Assembly (NCBI GenBank): GCA_914767715.1
Contig: OU612066.1
Coordinates: 17,487,001-17,551,000, forward strand
Reading direction: 5' to 3'
Source: Membranipora membranacea
Lineage: Eukaryota > Bryozoa > Gymnolaemata > Cheilostomatida > Membraniporidae
Length of the DNA: 64,000 nucleotides
Made by a program: the position numbers and the translations under genes
The notes under the pieces: model-generated
Seen by the model: the letters and a program-made list of their open reading frames with translations, nothing else
The model's database searches: none
What the model was told of the DNA's origin: nothing
Shown: positions 1 through 11,512 of the stretch, in pieces
Layout of the letters: each line of letters starts with the position of its first letter
How positions within the stretch are numbered: the stretch's first letter is position 1

Positions 1-413
1 TGCTTCTACTTCTTCTGCTTTGTAATTGCAGTCGACCGGGTCCTTGTAGCAATGGTCATATCAAAGAGTTATGATATACTCTAGAGTGGGCAATGCAGTA
101 CTAAAAAAGTCCTACTCAATTGTAGCGCAATCACATTACGCAATGAAATCTGGTTGTGCATGGCTGGTGTATGTCTCAATGACTTTATCATTGACAAAAG
201 TAGAATTGGGCGAGTCCTTATCTTACCTTGGTGGGCTTGACCATCAACTTGTATTTGCCAGCGCTCCTCTTCAACCTTGCACACCTCGTCACCTCATATG
301 TAAATCTGTGTAATTAACTGGTTTTTATGTATTTTTTTGCTTAGCTGACCCTTTTTCATCGATCAATTTATTGAAAAAAATTATGTTTTGTAGACCAAGG
401 TTTCAATGTTACC
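1..413 (+). other. 5' flank of zinc-finger gene 1 (duplicated segment)
   Basis: No gene seen. The stretch aligns by eye with 34130-34430 upstream of gene 3, so genes 1 and 3 share the closest 5' flanks. A block near 220-320 recurs upstream of all six zinc-finger genes (near 20320-20420, 34230-34340, 38930-39040, 50900-50990, and 60720-60850 on the - strand). Its reading frame is not kept between copies, so I read it as promoter or 5' UTR rather than coding. A splice-acceptor-like TTTTGTAG precedes the ATG by about 20 nt in most copies. Confidence 0.5.
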
Positions 414-2033
414 ATGGAGACAAGCTCTGACGCAGAACAAAAGCTATCAGCATTCATCAGTCAGCTTCCCTCAGGAGTGGTGAGTTTTTCACCTTACTTG
501 TTTCTCTGATTGCGACCTATTATATACGATGCTCTATGATATTTATGCCATCAGAATAAGAGTGGCATCTAAATAAACTAATGTTCTAACAGTTGAAGGA
601 AACTGTGGCTATGTTTTGAGGTATATACTTAAATGCCCAATTACTTTCTTTTACCAGGTTGAGTCTGTGCACCAGCAAGGATACCAGGTGGCATTCTTAG
701 CCTCAAAGTGTGGAGATGATAGATATGATATACTCTCACTTCATGGTGGACTCTCTCTCAGTATACAGAAACAGTTAGAAGTCAATTTCAAGAGTCTCAT
801 TAAAGGTAATTTCTGATGAAAAATAACATTGCTTGTAGTAAAATTGAAATACGCGGTCGTGCTTACTAGCATTCTCATTTTGACACCAGAGCTCGTTTCA
901 GGATGTTCTTTTGTCATAATATTTCAAATTGTATACCACCTCATTTGGTGGATGAACTGAATATGCTTGTCCACATGAGTTCTCTCGCATTTCCAGTGTA
1001 GACAACTCCACACAGCCAATAACCAACATTAAAGTGAAATACACAGTTACCAGAGTATACGGAAAAGGGCCCCAACGTTTGTCTGAATACCAGACTAGGA
1101 GCAGATCAAAATATCAGTAATTGGGGGCTTCGCTGGAATGTCATAATGAGTAAACAAAATTTATATTTGTTGACAGAAGCTTCACATGAAGCAGACTGCA
1201 GTATCAGTCAATCTGGAGAAGAGACGATAAAATCTACCCATACAGTCAGTATACCATTAAGGGATGTCCTTGCTGATACTATTAAGGTAGAATGTACCTC
1301 GGAGTTTGATGCCAGCCTACCTGAATACTCACCAACTGATGACACTGAATACTCACAGACTACTGATGATGATGCTGATGAACCAGTAGAGTATAATGAT
1401 GGTGAAAAACTTGATGCAAGTCAGAATCAGGAACTGCAGGTCAAACCTGAACCTCCATGTGATCTGAAGATAGATTATGATGATACCCAGACTTGGTCAT
1501 ATCAAGACCCAGAACCTAGATTCGAGCGCTGGAGGGGCAAGAAAAAATGTAAATCGAAACTGATATACCACTTGCAGCTACATGCTGGAAAAAAACTATA
1601 CGCCTGCACTGAATGCCCTTACGGAACCCCAAAACTTGAGAATTTGAGAAAGCATATTATGATGACACACGGAGAAAAACCATATGCTTGTACCGAATGC
1701 CCTTACAGAAGCGTTCGTGAATCAGAGTTGAAATTGCACATCATGACTCATTCTGGAGAAAAACCATTCGCTTGCCCTGAATGTCCCTATAGAAGCATAT
1801 ATAAACAGCATATGAAACAGCACATTCTGTCACATAGCGGAGAAAAACCATATCCTTGCCCTCAGTGCCCTTTTCGAACCGCCCAAAAATCAAATTTGAA
1901 AGGTCATATGCTGACGCATACTGGAGAAAAACCCTTTGCTTGCCATGAATGCCCTTTTAGATGCGTCCGGAATGAACGCTTGAAAAGGCACGCACTGACA
2001 CATATCGGTGAGAAACCATTTGCCTGCCCTTAA
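414..2033 (+). CDS. C2H2 zinc-finger protein, cluster gene 1 (3 exons, truncated array)
   Basis: Exons 414-479, 658-805 and 1177-2033 join in frame to 356 codons plus stop. Donors are GTGAGT and GTAATT; acceptors are TTTACCAG and TTGACAG. The ATG lies in an ACCATGG context. Residues 1-71 form the N-terminal module shared by the cluster, whose family I do not recognise. An acidic linker follows, with SUMO-type motifs IKVE and VKPE. Then comes a half finger without cysteines and five C2H2 fingers. Helix residues -1/2/3/6 are K/E/N/K, R/S/E/L, Y/Q/H/Q, Q/S/N/G and R/E/R/R. Finger 1 has an H-X4-H spacing. TAA at 2031 stops the protein just as a sixth finger begins. From about 2045 the DNA matches the distal 3' flank of gene 2 (near 22705), so a deletion probably removed the remaining fingers. 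It is predicted to be a nuclear DNA-binding protein; its targets are unknown. Confidence 0.82.
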
Positions 2034-3560
2034 TGCCCTATGCCCAATGCCTTCTCATTTGAAGGCTTATTTCTACATGAGTTTGTATTGATGTTTTCAG
2101 TATCTCAGTTACAAAATACACACCAAGCAAGCCTGATGATATAACAAATATCTCGCCTTAATTGTGTCTGAACATGTTTTAATAGTAGAATCAAAAAAGT
2201 TCGTTTATCGTTATTATCAGAAACAGAACAAGTGCAATCTGATCAGAAGCCAAAAATGTGACAACTCTACAATTTATGGGATCAACTGATTACGGTGTAT
2301 CAGTAATTATGTAGTCTGCGCAAGCTTTTTTTTTATCACCTTTTAAACAACAGCATCAACTAATATTGCTAGATTAATGACTGCTCATTGTAGATAAGTA
2401 TATAAGCAATGAACTAAATGTTACCCACTTCTGAAATGCTGCCCTAATCTGAGTTTCAATGAACTACGGGCACAAGCAGGGAAAGATAAATTACACCCTG
2501 AATTATCAAAGTACTTGAACTATATATCGATCGATGCATTGATTTCATGCTGTGTATCAGTATTACTGGTATGTAATAGTTATAGCCCAATGATTGTTCT
2601 ACTGCAGAGAAATGAAGCGTGATCAGAGAGGGGGTGGGATATACCCTCCCATCCTCCCTTGTGTGTTGAAATGTCAATTGGTAGTCGTTGTCACCTGTCA
2701 AAAGAGTCAATAACTCCCGAGAATTGATGCTTTGAATTGATGAGAGCAGGGAGGGTGAGAGGGGTATATAAAACACCCTCATTGCTGAGAGCTCTGTACT
2801 GCTTTAGGTACTTTCTACTCAAGCCACAAAAAACTCCAGTCAATTTATAGTCTCGATACCCTGTAATACCGTGTGAGAAACTTTGAAGTTGCTTAGTGTT
2901 TTTTTTCGGTGTCATTATGGGTCTACATCATTATCGGCCATTATCGTGATCCACAGCGCTCTGAGAGTAAGTAAATCAAGATGGTTTTATCAGAAAACAA
3001 AATACCATATTATTCCTCTATTCCTCTGTTGGCGCACGTATTACTTGTATCAGTATGGTGCAGATTATTAATAATATGACAGTATATATACAGGAGCTTA
3101 TTGTAATTTCTTTTGAAGTAGAGCAAAAATTAAACATTCCGTGGAGCGCGACAGTTATTTGTGTTCCCTACTAGCAGACAGATATTCCCTGGTGCTGTGC
3201 TACTCTAGTCAGAAGTAGGTAAATGAATTTCAGATGGAGGTAAAATACCACTCTTTTTTATTTTTTCAACTTGAGAACATCTCTCTGTTTGCAGGTCTTT
3301 AAGACACTTCTGAATATGTCTGATACATACATATATTTTAACCTCTCCCTACTAGGATTTGCTTAAAGCAATTAATTTGACCTGAAATAGACGGTTGCCC
3401 AATGTGATTATCAATGGTCAACCCTATTTTAAACTGTTTTCCGTACCAGGATGAAGCGCTAAAACAAGCATTAGTCAATTGACAATGAAATTGTCTCGCC
3501 ATTGGGCTATCAGACTTTATTGAGAATAAAATGCAATGGGTTCATGGGTGTATGTTTTCA
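2034..3560 (+). other. Type A 3' flank of gene 1
   Basis: No supported gene. The part at 2045-2460 aligns with 22705-23165 after gene 2 and with about 40860-41070 after gene 4. Small ORFs here are not conserved between the copies. The rest up to 3560 is AT-rich and I see nothing further in it. Confidence 0.5.
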
Positions 3561-3714
3561 GGAGTTTTCACATGCTGCTAAAACATTTTGGGTTATCAGT
3601 TTCGGAGTTACCTTTTCATGCAAGGGATTTTTGTAATTGAAAGTGGCAAAACTCAAACAGCTAGCTGATCAAAGAGTTACAACCAATATGATTGGGCCAA
3701 TTGGGCATTAACAT
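3560..3714 (+). repeat. Dispersed repeat R1, left half (split by a foldback element)
   Basis: A repeat with core GTGGCAAAACTCAAACAGC recurs at about 25140-25391, 41600-41950 and, inverted, 56230-56400. In this copy its continuation is found at 6080-6260, beyond the inverted-repeat element. The copy near 41600-41950 is uninterrupted and so shows the empty site. Confidence 0.65.
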
Positions 3715-3715
3715 A

Positions 3716-6077
3716 GGTCCAACACCTCTATTTATTTCCCCATTGCTTTACATGCAAACTTTGTTGACTTGTCACCTCAATAGGCCTGCTTCAGGTTCTT
3801 TCAATTCTTTAATCATACCACTCAAAATGATAGTATGCTCCTGGTCTTCCATATTGGTGACTATGGGTTGAAAATTGGTTGTCAGAATTTTTTAGTGGCC
3901 CCATATGTAAGACCATTGCATTTTTCACACATTTCCGGTCTTATTTACATTAGCCAATCCGTATGCATTGATCTTCCAAAAATGATTTTGCAAAAAGAAT
4001 TTCAAACTTTAATTCAATAAATTTCCATTGCAAATACACCTGAAAATATTAATAGGGTTCAATATCACTGATAGCAGTGCTTTTGAATTGGCTACAGCCT
4101 CATTTGTCATCAGCATACTAATCATTTTATTTTGGAGGATGGGTGCAACAAGTTGACCTTCACCCAATTACAGGTGTATTACCTAATAGTGACCGGACTG
4201 ACGGTAACGGGTCTTCAAAGTTGGTCACATAAGACCTCTGTTGGTACGCTAGCATGGCGCGAAGTTCGGAGGCGATCCATCCATAGCGTGACTGGCCACG
4301 GCCATTTGACTATAAGACCGTTGCCCTCAAAACTCACCTCGTCAGGCTATGCTCCCTTATTAGTCTCTAAAATGGTATCTTGCTTAGGTTGCAGCTTACA
4401 GATATACAATGTTCATGACCATCATCGGCAAAGTCTGCAGCGACGGCTCAGGTTGTCTACAGACATAAGACAGAAGAGATGTTAAGCTAAAGTGTGACGT
4501 ATACATGCCATTTGGAAGTAAGTTTTCCTTGTCAAGCGGGGAGATAACTTCATATAATGACCAATTGACTGAAGATATAGGCGTTTATTGAGTTATGGGG
4601 TGGGGTTTTGACCTTCAAAAATGCATTCAAGGAGACACTCATTAATTCAACACACTTAAATCTAGTTAGAGTCTTATAAAGAAGAAGAGAGAACAAGTCC
4701 GGACTTGCCCGACAGGTGCAAATTCATGTGCTGTAAGCACCAGACGAAGTGTTTTATGAGGTTAAGAGATAGTATAGTCGTATTGATTGAGGATTGGGGT
4801 GTAATATTGGGGTTTGGGGTTGGCAGCCTGAGGTATTTGAGCCAAATTTGGGGTTCTGGGGTCAGCTTCTGGGGTTTAGGGGTCAGGTTCGGGGTCAATA
4901 TTTGGGGTTTGCAGTTCGCAGTTTGGGGTTTGCAGCCTACACTTTGGGGTTCACGGCCTACTTTCTGGGGTTTGGGGGTCATAAACGAGGGTTTGGGGTT
5001 TAAGGGTCAGGGTTTGGGGTTTAGGGGTCAGTTTTTGGGGTTTGGGGGTCAGTTTTTTGGGGTTTGGAGGTCAAACCCTCGTTTATGACTTGACTTGTTC
5101 TCTCTTCTTCTTTATAAGACGCTAACTAGATTTAAGTGTGTTGAATTAATGAGTGTCTCCTTGAATGCATTTTTGAAGGTCAAAACCCCACCCCATAACT
5201 CAATAAACGCCTATATCTTCAGTCAATTGGTCATTATATGAAGTTATCTCCCCGCTTGACAAGGAAAACTTACTTCCAAATGGCATGTATACGTCACACT
5301 TTAGCTTAACATCTCTTCTGTCTTATGTCTGTAGACAACCTGAGCCGTCGCTGCAGACTTTGCCGATGATGGTCATGAACATTGTATATCTGTAAGCTGC
5401 AACCTAAGCAAGATACCATTTTAGAGACTAATAAGGGAGCATAGCCTGACGAGGTGAGTTTTGAGGGCAACGGTCTTATAGTCAAATGGCCGTGGCCAGT
5501 CACGCTATGGATGGATCGCCTCCGAACTTCGCGCCATGCTAGCGTACCAACAGCGGTCTTATGTGACCATTTTTGAAGACCCGTTACCGTCAGTCCAGTC
5601 ACTATTAGGTAATACACCTGTAATTGGGTGAAGGTCAACTTGTTGCACCCATCCTCCAAAATAAAATGACTAGTAAGCTGATGACAAATCAGGACCCAGG
5701 CAAGTTGATAGTACTGCAGTCAGTAATATTGAGGCATGAAAATGTTGCCTGTTATATTTGCAATTGAAATTTTGGTGATTTGAGGTTTTAAATAATTTTA
5801 GCAAAATGAATTTGGGGCGCTTTATGCAGACAAGTCAGTTGAGGCAAAATTAGCTGGAAAACCTGTAAAAATGCACTTGCTCCGTTTGATTGAACGCCGA
5901 AAAAAATCTGACAACGAATTTCCTTTCAATACTCTCAAGTATGTCAGAGCAGAAGCAGACCATCGTTTTGAGTGGTCTGGTTAAAGAATTGAAAGAAGTT
6001 GAAGCAGGCTTTTGGAGGTGAGAAGTCAACATAATTTGCATGTAAAGCAATGGGGAAATAAATAGAGGTGTTGGACC
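3716..6077. mobile_element. Foldback (long inverted repeat) transposon, 2.36 kb, probable TA target duplication
   Basis: Two inverted arms of about 985 bp (3716-4699 and 5092-6077) surround a 392-bp core. The tips read GGTCCAACACCTC and its complement, flanked by TA on both sides. The inner 560 bp or so of the arms is nearly identical; the outer 400 bp is clearly diverged. The two 117-codon ORFs at 4132-4485 (+) and 5306-5659 (-) are the same arm sequence read on opposite strands. They resemble no family I know, so I do not call them genes. No transposase is visible, so the element is non-autonomous. The related repeat near 41750 lacks the insert. Confidence 0.85.
4790..5084 (+). repeat. G-rich degenerate minisatellite core (GGGGTTT type)
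   Basis: About 300 bp on the + strand with G3-G5 runs every 6-25 nt, mostly as GGGGTTTGGGG, TTTAGGGGTCAG and TTTGGGGGTC. It lies at the centre of the foldback element. Many groups of four G-runs are close enough to form G-quadruplexes. The ORFs through it have repeat-driven composition (GFG, LGF) and are rejected as genes. Confidence 0.85.
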
Positions 6078-6079
6078 TA

Positions 6080-6300
6080 TCTACCAAGATGACTGGAAGG
6101 CAAAATTCACTGAAGTCCCAACAGTACATACAATACAGACTAGATTTGTTTGCTTATATGAGGTATATCTGGTCTAGCGGTCATTGTGAACTCACATTGC
6201 CATATTTGGTACTACTGCACTGCCATGGCATTGCTCTTAACACAGGACTGGGAGGGTATGTGCAAATACCTAGCCCCTAGACTAGAGAGGGTGGACAGTG
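6080..6300 (+). repeat. Dispersed repeat R1, right half
   Basis: Continues the R1 repeat after the foldback insertion. The block around TATATGAGGTATATCTGGTC recurs near 15195, 25370 and 41855. The gypsy element inserted into the same block at 25391. Confidence 0.6.
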
Positions 6301-6498
6301 AATATCTGTGGGGAATTCTGGTCTTTGACTGCTATATATATATTATATACTGAGGTTGTTATTCATGCATTCAAATTCTCATGTCTTGTCTTTTATAATA
6401 ATCATTTGTCCATAACATTTAATGCCTTGACTGTATCTAACTTCCTATGAATCATTGCTTTCACAAGTGTTACTTTAGCCTGCTCATCGACACTTCAT

Positions 6499-6525
6499 GT
6501 TTATTTATTTATTTATTTATTTATT
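6499..6525 (+). repeat. (TTTA)n microsatellite
   Basis: About six to seven tandem TTTA units. A related TTTATTTGATTAAAG block near 54957 borders another LINE fragment, so this may be the simple-repeat tail of a - strand LINE. No other feature is seen between 6300 and 6830. Confidence 0.7.
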
Positions 6526-6837
6526 GAGGTTTTCTAAAAGTTTATGTTTGCTAGCGGGACGAGACTAACGCACTGATTATCTTTACTGATTTATACATTA
6601 AATCTTTGTAACTCTGTTAGTTCTAGTTAGATAGTTAGTTCACAATAAAATCATAGTATAGTTGATAAACAACACATTTTTATGCCTGGCTGGTAGCCTT
6701 GTTTTAAACAGACTTTTCGACTGGCAGGTTGCCGTTAAGCCTTACGCGTTCATCAGAACAAGTTGGCGATCGGGAATAATTATGCCAAGCCCATGCTGGC
6801 TATCCTGACAAGATAGAATTTCCCGACATATCAACCT

Positions 6838-8774
6838 TCATCAGATGAGCACTGGATTGCAATCAAGGATCTGATTCTCGAAGCCATGCAAATATACATC
6901 CCAAAGAGACAAACTTGACGAATGGACTCTCGTCCTTGGATAAACAATCAATTACATAAACTAATAATGGTGAATAATCAGCTGCACAAACGGTGCAAAA
7001 GGAAGGGAAGCTTACACCTCGAAAAGAGATACAATGCATACAGACGCGTTGTGCAGAAAATGCTGAGAAAACAACATGCCGAATATGTCCGTAGACTTTT
7101 CACTGAAGAATGCAAAACCAAAGGTGAACTATCGAAAAGATTCTGGACTTATGTGAAACATTGCCGATCTGCCGCAGTGTCATCAGTAGGACCACTGAAA
7201 AAGGGTACGAAGATTGTAACATCAGTCAAAGAGAGAGCCGAGATCCTCAACAACCAGTTTGTATCTGTCTTCTCCGATCCTACACCACCAACCGATTATC
7301 ATGAACTGACCTTGAACTCGAAGATAAGCGAAATTATCATCGATATCAGTGGAGTACATAAACAACTTGCCACTCTGAAAGTGAACAAGGCTACTGGCCC
7401 TGATGGTATCAGTCCTCGGGTAATGAGAGAGTTGGCTGATGTGCTAGCTAAACCCTTGACCACCCTGTTCCAAAGCTCATTGGATAAAGGTAATGTTCCC
7501 ATGGATTGGAAGATGGCAAGCGTGTGCCCAGTTTATAAGAAGGGTGAGAAGTACCTAGCAGAAACCTACCGACCTGTCAGCCTTACATGCGTCACCAGTA
7601 AGATCATGGAGCATATCCTCACCAGCCAGCTACAGACATACGCCGAATCCAACAACATCTTCCACAGCAATCAGCATGGGTTCAGTGCGAACCATGGATG
7701 TGAAATTCAACTCACCGAACTAACTACTGACATTATTTATATAATCTCGACCAAGGCAAAGAAACTGAAGTCTGTGTCTTGGATTTTTCCAAGGCATTTG
7801 ACAAGGTCAACCATCAAAAACTCCTACTCAAATTAGTCAAATACGGTGTCAACTACCAAGTAATTGCTTGGATCGAGGACTTCCTAACAGGGCGGCAGCA
7901 GAAAGTTGTAGTTCAGGGCGAAGAATCATCATTAACAAATGTCACATCTGGAGTGCCTCAGGGCTCTGTGATAGGTCCAACTTTGTTCCTCTACTACATC
8001 AACGACTTACCAGATAACATCAAGTCCGTTGTACGCCTCTTCGCAGACGATACTGTTGTTTATAACACAGTAGATAACCATCAATGCCTGCAAGAAGACC
8101 TAAACCAGCTAGCCATATGGGAAGCAAACTCAGACATGGAATTCCATCCAATGAAGTGTCAACATATGACGTTCTCAAGAAAGGGAAATCCTGACACTCA
8201 ATCAGTATCTCTCCATGATACCAAATTTCCAAGAGCATCTACTGTGAAGTACCTTGGTGTCACTCTCGACCCAAAGATCATCTGGAACACACACATAGAG
8301 AATATCACCAACAAAGCCAACTCCACCTTGGGCTTTATAAGAAGAAATGTACTGACATCATCAAAACCAGTAAAGGAAACTGCATACAAGCAGTTGGTCA
8401 GACCTGTATTAGAATATGCGTCTGTCGCCTGGGATTCTGTCACAGACACTCAGGCCAAACGACTAGAATCTGTCCAACGACGAGCTGCACGCCTGATCTG
8501 CGGTATCAGAAAGACCGACCGCAAAACCAGCACAACCAGTCTCTTACAGCAGCTTAACCTGCCACCACTTTCCCAGCGTAGAGGTGAGCGCAGGCTAAAA
8601 GCATTTAGCCAATACCATCACAACAATCCATCAGTTCTCGCTAAATACATCACTAGATCATCACATAACTCAGCACGCCGCCACCAGCACCAGTATTTCA
8701 CTCCCCAAACCAACACCACTCACTGTCGACGATCGTTCTTCATCCGAACAGCGAGAGAAAGGAATATGCTGCCT
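6838..8774 (+). mobile_element. LINE reverse-transcriptase fragment, CR1/Jockey-like, 5' truncated and frameshifted
   Basis: In the + frame the sequence encodes the pre-RT region (FWTYVKH; KVNKATGPDGIS near 7381-7410; YRPVSLTCVTSKIMEHIL) and then, after a frameshift at about 7735-7750 in a TATATA stretch, the RT core. That core has LDFSKAFDKVNH near 7777, GVPQGSVIGP near 7950 and the catalytic FADDT near 8041. The thumb region and the C-terminal SFFIRTARERNMLP motif follow. No endonuclease is present, so the copy is 5' truncated near 6830. The 3' UTR is also missing: the ORF runs in frame into DIRS-type sequence at about 8775. It is a retrotransposon relic rather than a host gene. Confidence 0.85.
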
Positions 8775-9425
8775 GACATCAGTCTAGGGTGGGGTGCATC
8801 ATGTGCTAATCATAGTGTTGGCGGACGCTGGCAGCCTGATGAGGCTATTATGAGCATTAACTGGCTCAAGCTATATGTTTGTTTGTTGGCTTTAAAAGCT
8901 TTCTCCACTTTAGTGAGTAATAGTAAGGTTTCGGCAAAGCTTTACAACCTATGTGCTTTTCATTACATCAATAATCAGGGTGGTGTTGTTGAAAGCCTAA
9001 ATGACTTGTCCAGGGAATTTTGGGCTTGGTGCAAGCAAATGAATGTAAGAATTTATGCATCTCATGTGCCAGGTGTCGAAAATACTGTGGCTGATTTTCG
9101 CTCAAGAAATTTCAAGGATAACACTGAATGGGCCTTGTCTGATAGTGTGTATGACTATATTGTAAATCAATGGGGGTCCCCTGATGTGGACTTATTTGCC
9201 TCTAGGCTAAACCATAAAGTTGGACAATACTTATCGTGGCAGCCTGACCCAGCCTGCTCTGGCGTAGATGCGTTCTCTGTGGACTGGGCTCAGTTTGGAC
9301 TGGCTTATGCATTCCCACCATTTGGTCTGGTGGGTAGGGTTGTAAATAAAGATCTCTGTGAGAGAGCCAACTTAATATTAGTGGCCCCAAATTGGCCATC
9401 GCAGCACTGGTTCATGATTCCATAA
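7779..9425 (+). pseudogene. Chimeric open frame: LINE RT joined to DIRS RNase H
   Basis: A single 548-codon frame starts inside the LINE RT. From about residue 333 (GWGAS, then GGRWQPDEA) it becomes a DIRS-type RNase H and methyltransferase-like region. Diagnostic DIRS motifs follow in order: YINNQGG, HVPGVENTVADFRSR, DLFASRLN, SWQPDPACSGVDAFS, FPPFGLVGRV and APNWPSQHWF. LINE and DIRS elements are unrelated in mechanism, so I read the fusion as an accident of nested insertion or deletion that happened to keep frame. The upstream half of the RT is out of frame with it. Expression would need transcript evidence. Confidence 0.7.
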
Positions 9426-10336
9426 TATGTGAACCTTTGGCTCTGTCAGTTACACAAGGCACAGTGAAACTGTGTCATGATCCCTCTAAAGAGCATCCAA
9501 TCTGGAACAAATTACACCTTACTTTTTTAGGTTCGGGGGAAAACGCTAAGACGTTTCGAACACCAACTATCAGACGATGCTCAAATGATATTCACTGAAG
9601 GTCTGGCTAAAGGTACAAGATCACAGTATATGTCAGCATTTCGACTAGGATTACTGCAAGGCTCAAGGTCATGTCGATGGTTTCAACATACCTGTCGCTC
9701 TAGGCGTGGAGTATCTTACATCACTGTACAAAGGAGGTAAGAGTTACTCAAACATCAACACTGCCAGATCAGCCATTTCACAGTATTCTAACATTGCTGA
9801 GGGAAATGGGGTGAAAGACTTTGGCAAGCACCCGCTGGTTACTGGATTCATGAAAGGCCAGCTTTGAGAAAATTGACAATGACACAGCAGTAATCAAACA
9901 GTTGACACTGAAATGTGCTACCTTGTTAGCTCTAACTTCGGGCGAAAGGGTTCAGACGCTAGCTGCTTTGACCGTAGACAATGTTTGTGCTGACTATAGA
10001 CACCTTATTGAAGACCTCCAGACCTGGTTTTCACCCAAGTATTGAACTTTGTAGATTTTTGTTGAAAATGACAGTATATGTCCGATAAAATGCTTGGAGG
10101 CTTATATACGGAGAACATCTGATGTCAGGAAATGTACTCAGCTCTTTATTAGCGTACAGAAACCTTATAATCCGGTGTCTGCTCAGACCCTCAGTAGACG
10201 GATTTGTGTAGTATTACATGATTCAGGTGTTCCTAACTGTTTTAAGGCGCATAGTGTACACTCTGCCGCCACCTCAAAGGCAGTATACACTGCGTTTCAT
10301 ACCCAAGAATTGTCTGACAATTCTGTACAATTCTAG
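8775..10336 (+). mobile_element. DIRS-like retroelement fragment (RNase H and tyrosine recombinase)
   Basis: After the RNase H block ending at the TAA near 9425, broken frames encode pieces of a DIRS tyrosine recombinase. An N-terminal part reads FTEGLAKGTRSQYMSAF near 9590-9640, then YLTSLYKGGKSYSNINTARS near 9712. The core-domain block TLLALTSGERVQTLAALTVD lies near 9925-9985. The C-terminal block has HSVHSAATSKAV near 10250, where the family norm is HStRaAatSkA; the catalytic arginine position reads V. There are several frameshifts, so the element is dead. DIRS elements integrate through a tyrosine recombinase and do not use a DDE integrase. Confidence 0.8.
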
Positions 10337-11512
10337 AATTGTCAGAAACTGACCTATATATCATTACCCAACCAGCAACCATTATTGTGTAATTAACCCT
10401 GCCTGCTAAATAAATTACTTTCATTATTGATATTGTATAGCCATAGTATAAACTTTTACAGTTCTAGTCAATATCATACAATTGTATATGCTGTAATGAA
10501 TAGATATTGCTGTGCAAGGTAGCATCAAAATCTATATTGCGGGAGGCCCAGGTTCAGATCAGAACTTTGCTACTAATAAAAATGTACAACATCGCTCCCC
10601 AGATGAGCGAGGAATTACTCTGTATCAACGGTCCTACATGCCTTAGTGGAGAGAATTGATATGTGAATGAGGCCATATTATCCACAGAACCACTGACTAC
10701 TGAAAATATGCTGACTGATGCTAAAAAAACTCAGACTTGGTGTCACAGCAAGTAGTATGAGTACTGATTATTGGCATAGTCTAAACTACGCTCCTTGTGA
10801 TTATTGAGAGTGAATGACTTTCAGCTATTTCTATTTGTTGGCCAAAGATGCTCTGAGCATGGAGTTAGCTCTGAATGTTATGGTATGTGGACTGAGGGAG
10901 GCAAAGGTAAATCAACTATCGTAAGCCTGGTATATATTCATTACCTGTCTACAAAGGAGCTCTTGATGTTATACTAATCATTCTAAGCCATCTCAGTTAT
11001 ACGGTGTACAGGAAGCAATTTTGGCATATTTCTCTCTCACTCTTGGATGGTAGTTCCCTAGTAGGTGTTGGCACTAGTACAGATAGTATTAAAATGTTAG
11101 ACTAGTGGCACAAGCAGGGAGGTTAGCCAATAACAGGCATAATTACATAATTACCTTGATATCCTTGTCGTCAAAATTTTTAATTGTACAACTAAGTATA
11201 ATTAACGCTGTTTGTTAATCCTTCACACACATTCCATTGCACTTGTAACAAGTCATCATGACACACTTGTGGAATCAGAGAGACATGAGTCATTGTAAGC
11301 TGACTTAACTTCCTGTCTTTTGCTGCTGATAATGAATGCGGTGAGTTTTAAATTTCGCGAATATTCATTTTTATAATGATGGTTGTTTGGGTGTAATTGC
11401 AATCATGATCATTCTTTGTCAGAAGAGTGAGGGGCGGGAAGTTGTAACATTTTATGCAATTGAAAGGTAAACAATTGACAAATGACAATCAAATCAAATT
11501 CAACTCATAATT
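10337..11512. other. No gene recognised
   Basis: About 1.2 kb after the DIRS fragment. A short hairpin (GACAATTCT...AGAATTGTC) lies at about 10316-10341, possibly part of the DIRS 3' end. I see no convincing coding potential, tRNA or transposon termini in the rest. Confidence 0.4.

Noticed and set aside
4790-5084. Telomeric repeat array
   Set aside because: Units vary (GGGGTTT, AGGGGTC, GGGGGTC) and are not TTAGGG arrays. It is bounded by transposon arms, so it is internal element sequence.
4674-5088. ORFs through the GGGGTTT repeat
   Set aside because: Low-complexity translations driven by the repeat; open on both strands by composition.
4132-5659. Two mirror-image 117-codon ORFs
   Set aside because: They are the two arms of the foldback element read on opposite strands. 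No family match, and identity is explained by the inverted repeat.
8115-8342. A second transposon inside the LINE RT
   Set aside because: RT motifs run without interruption here, and no inverted repeats or duplications are seen.
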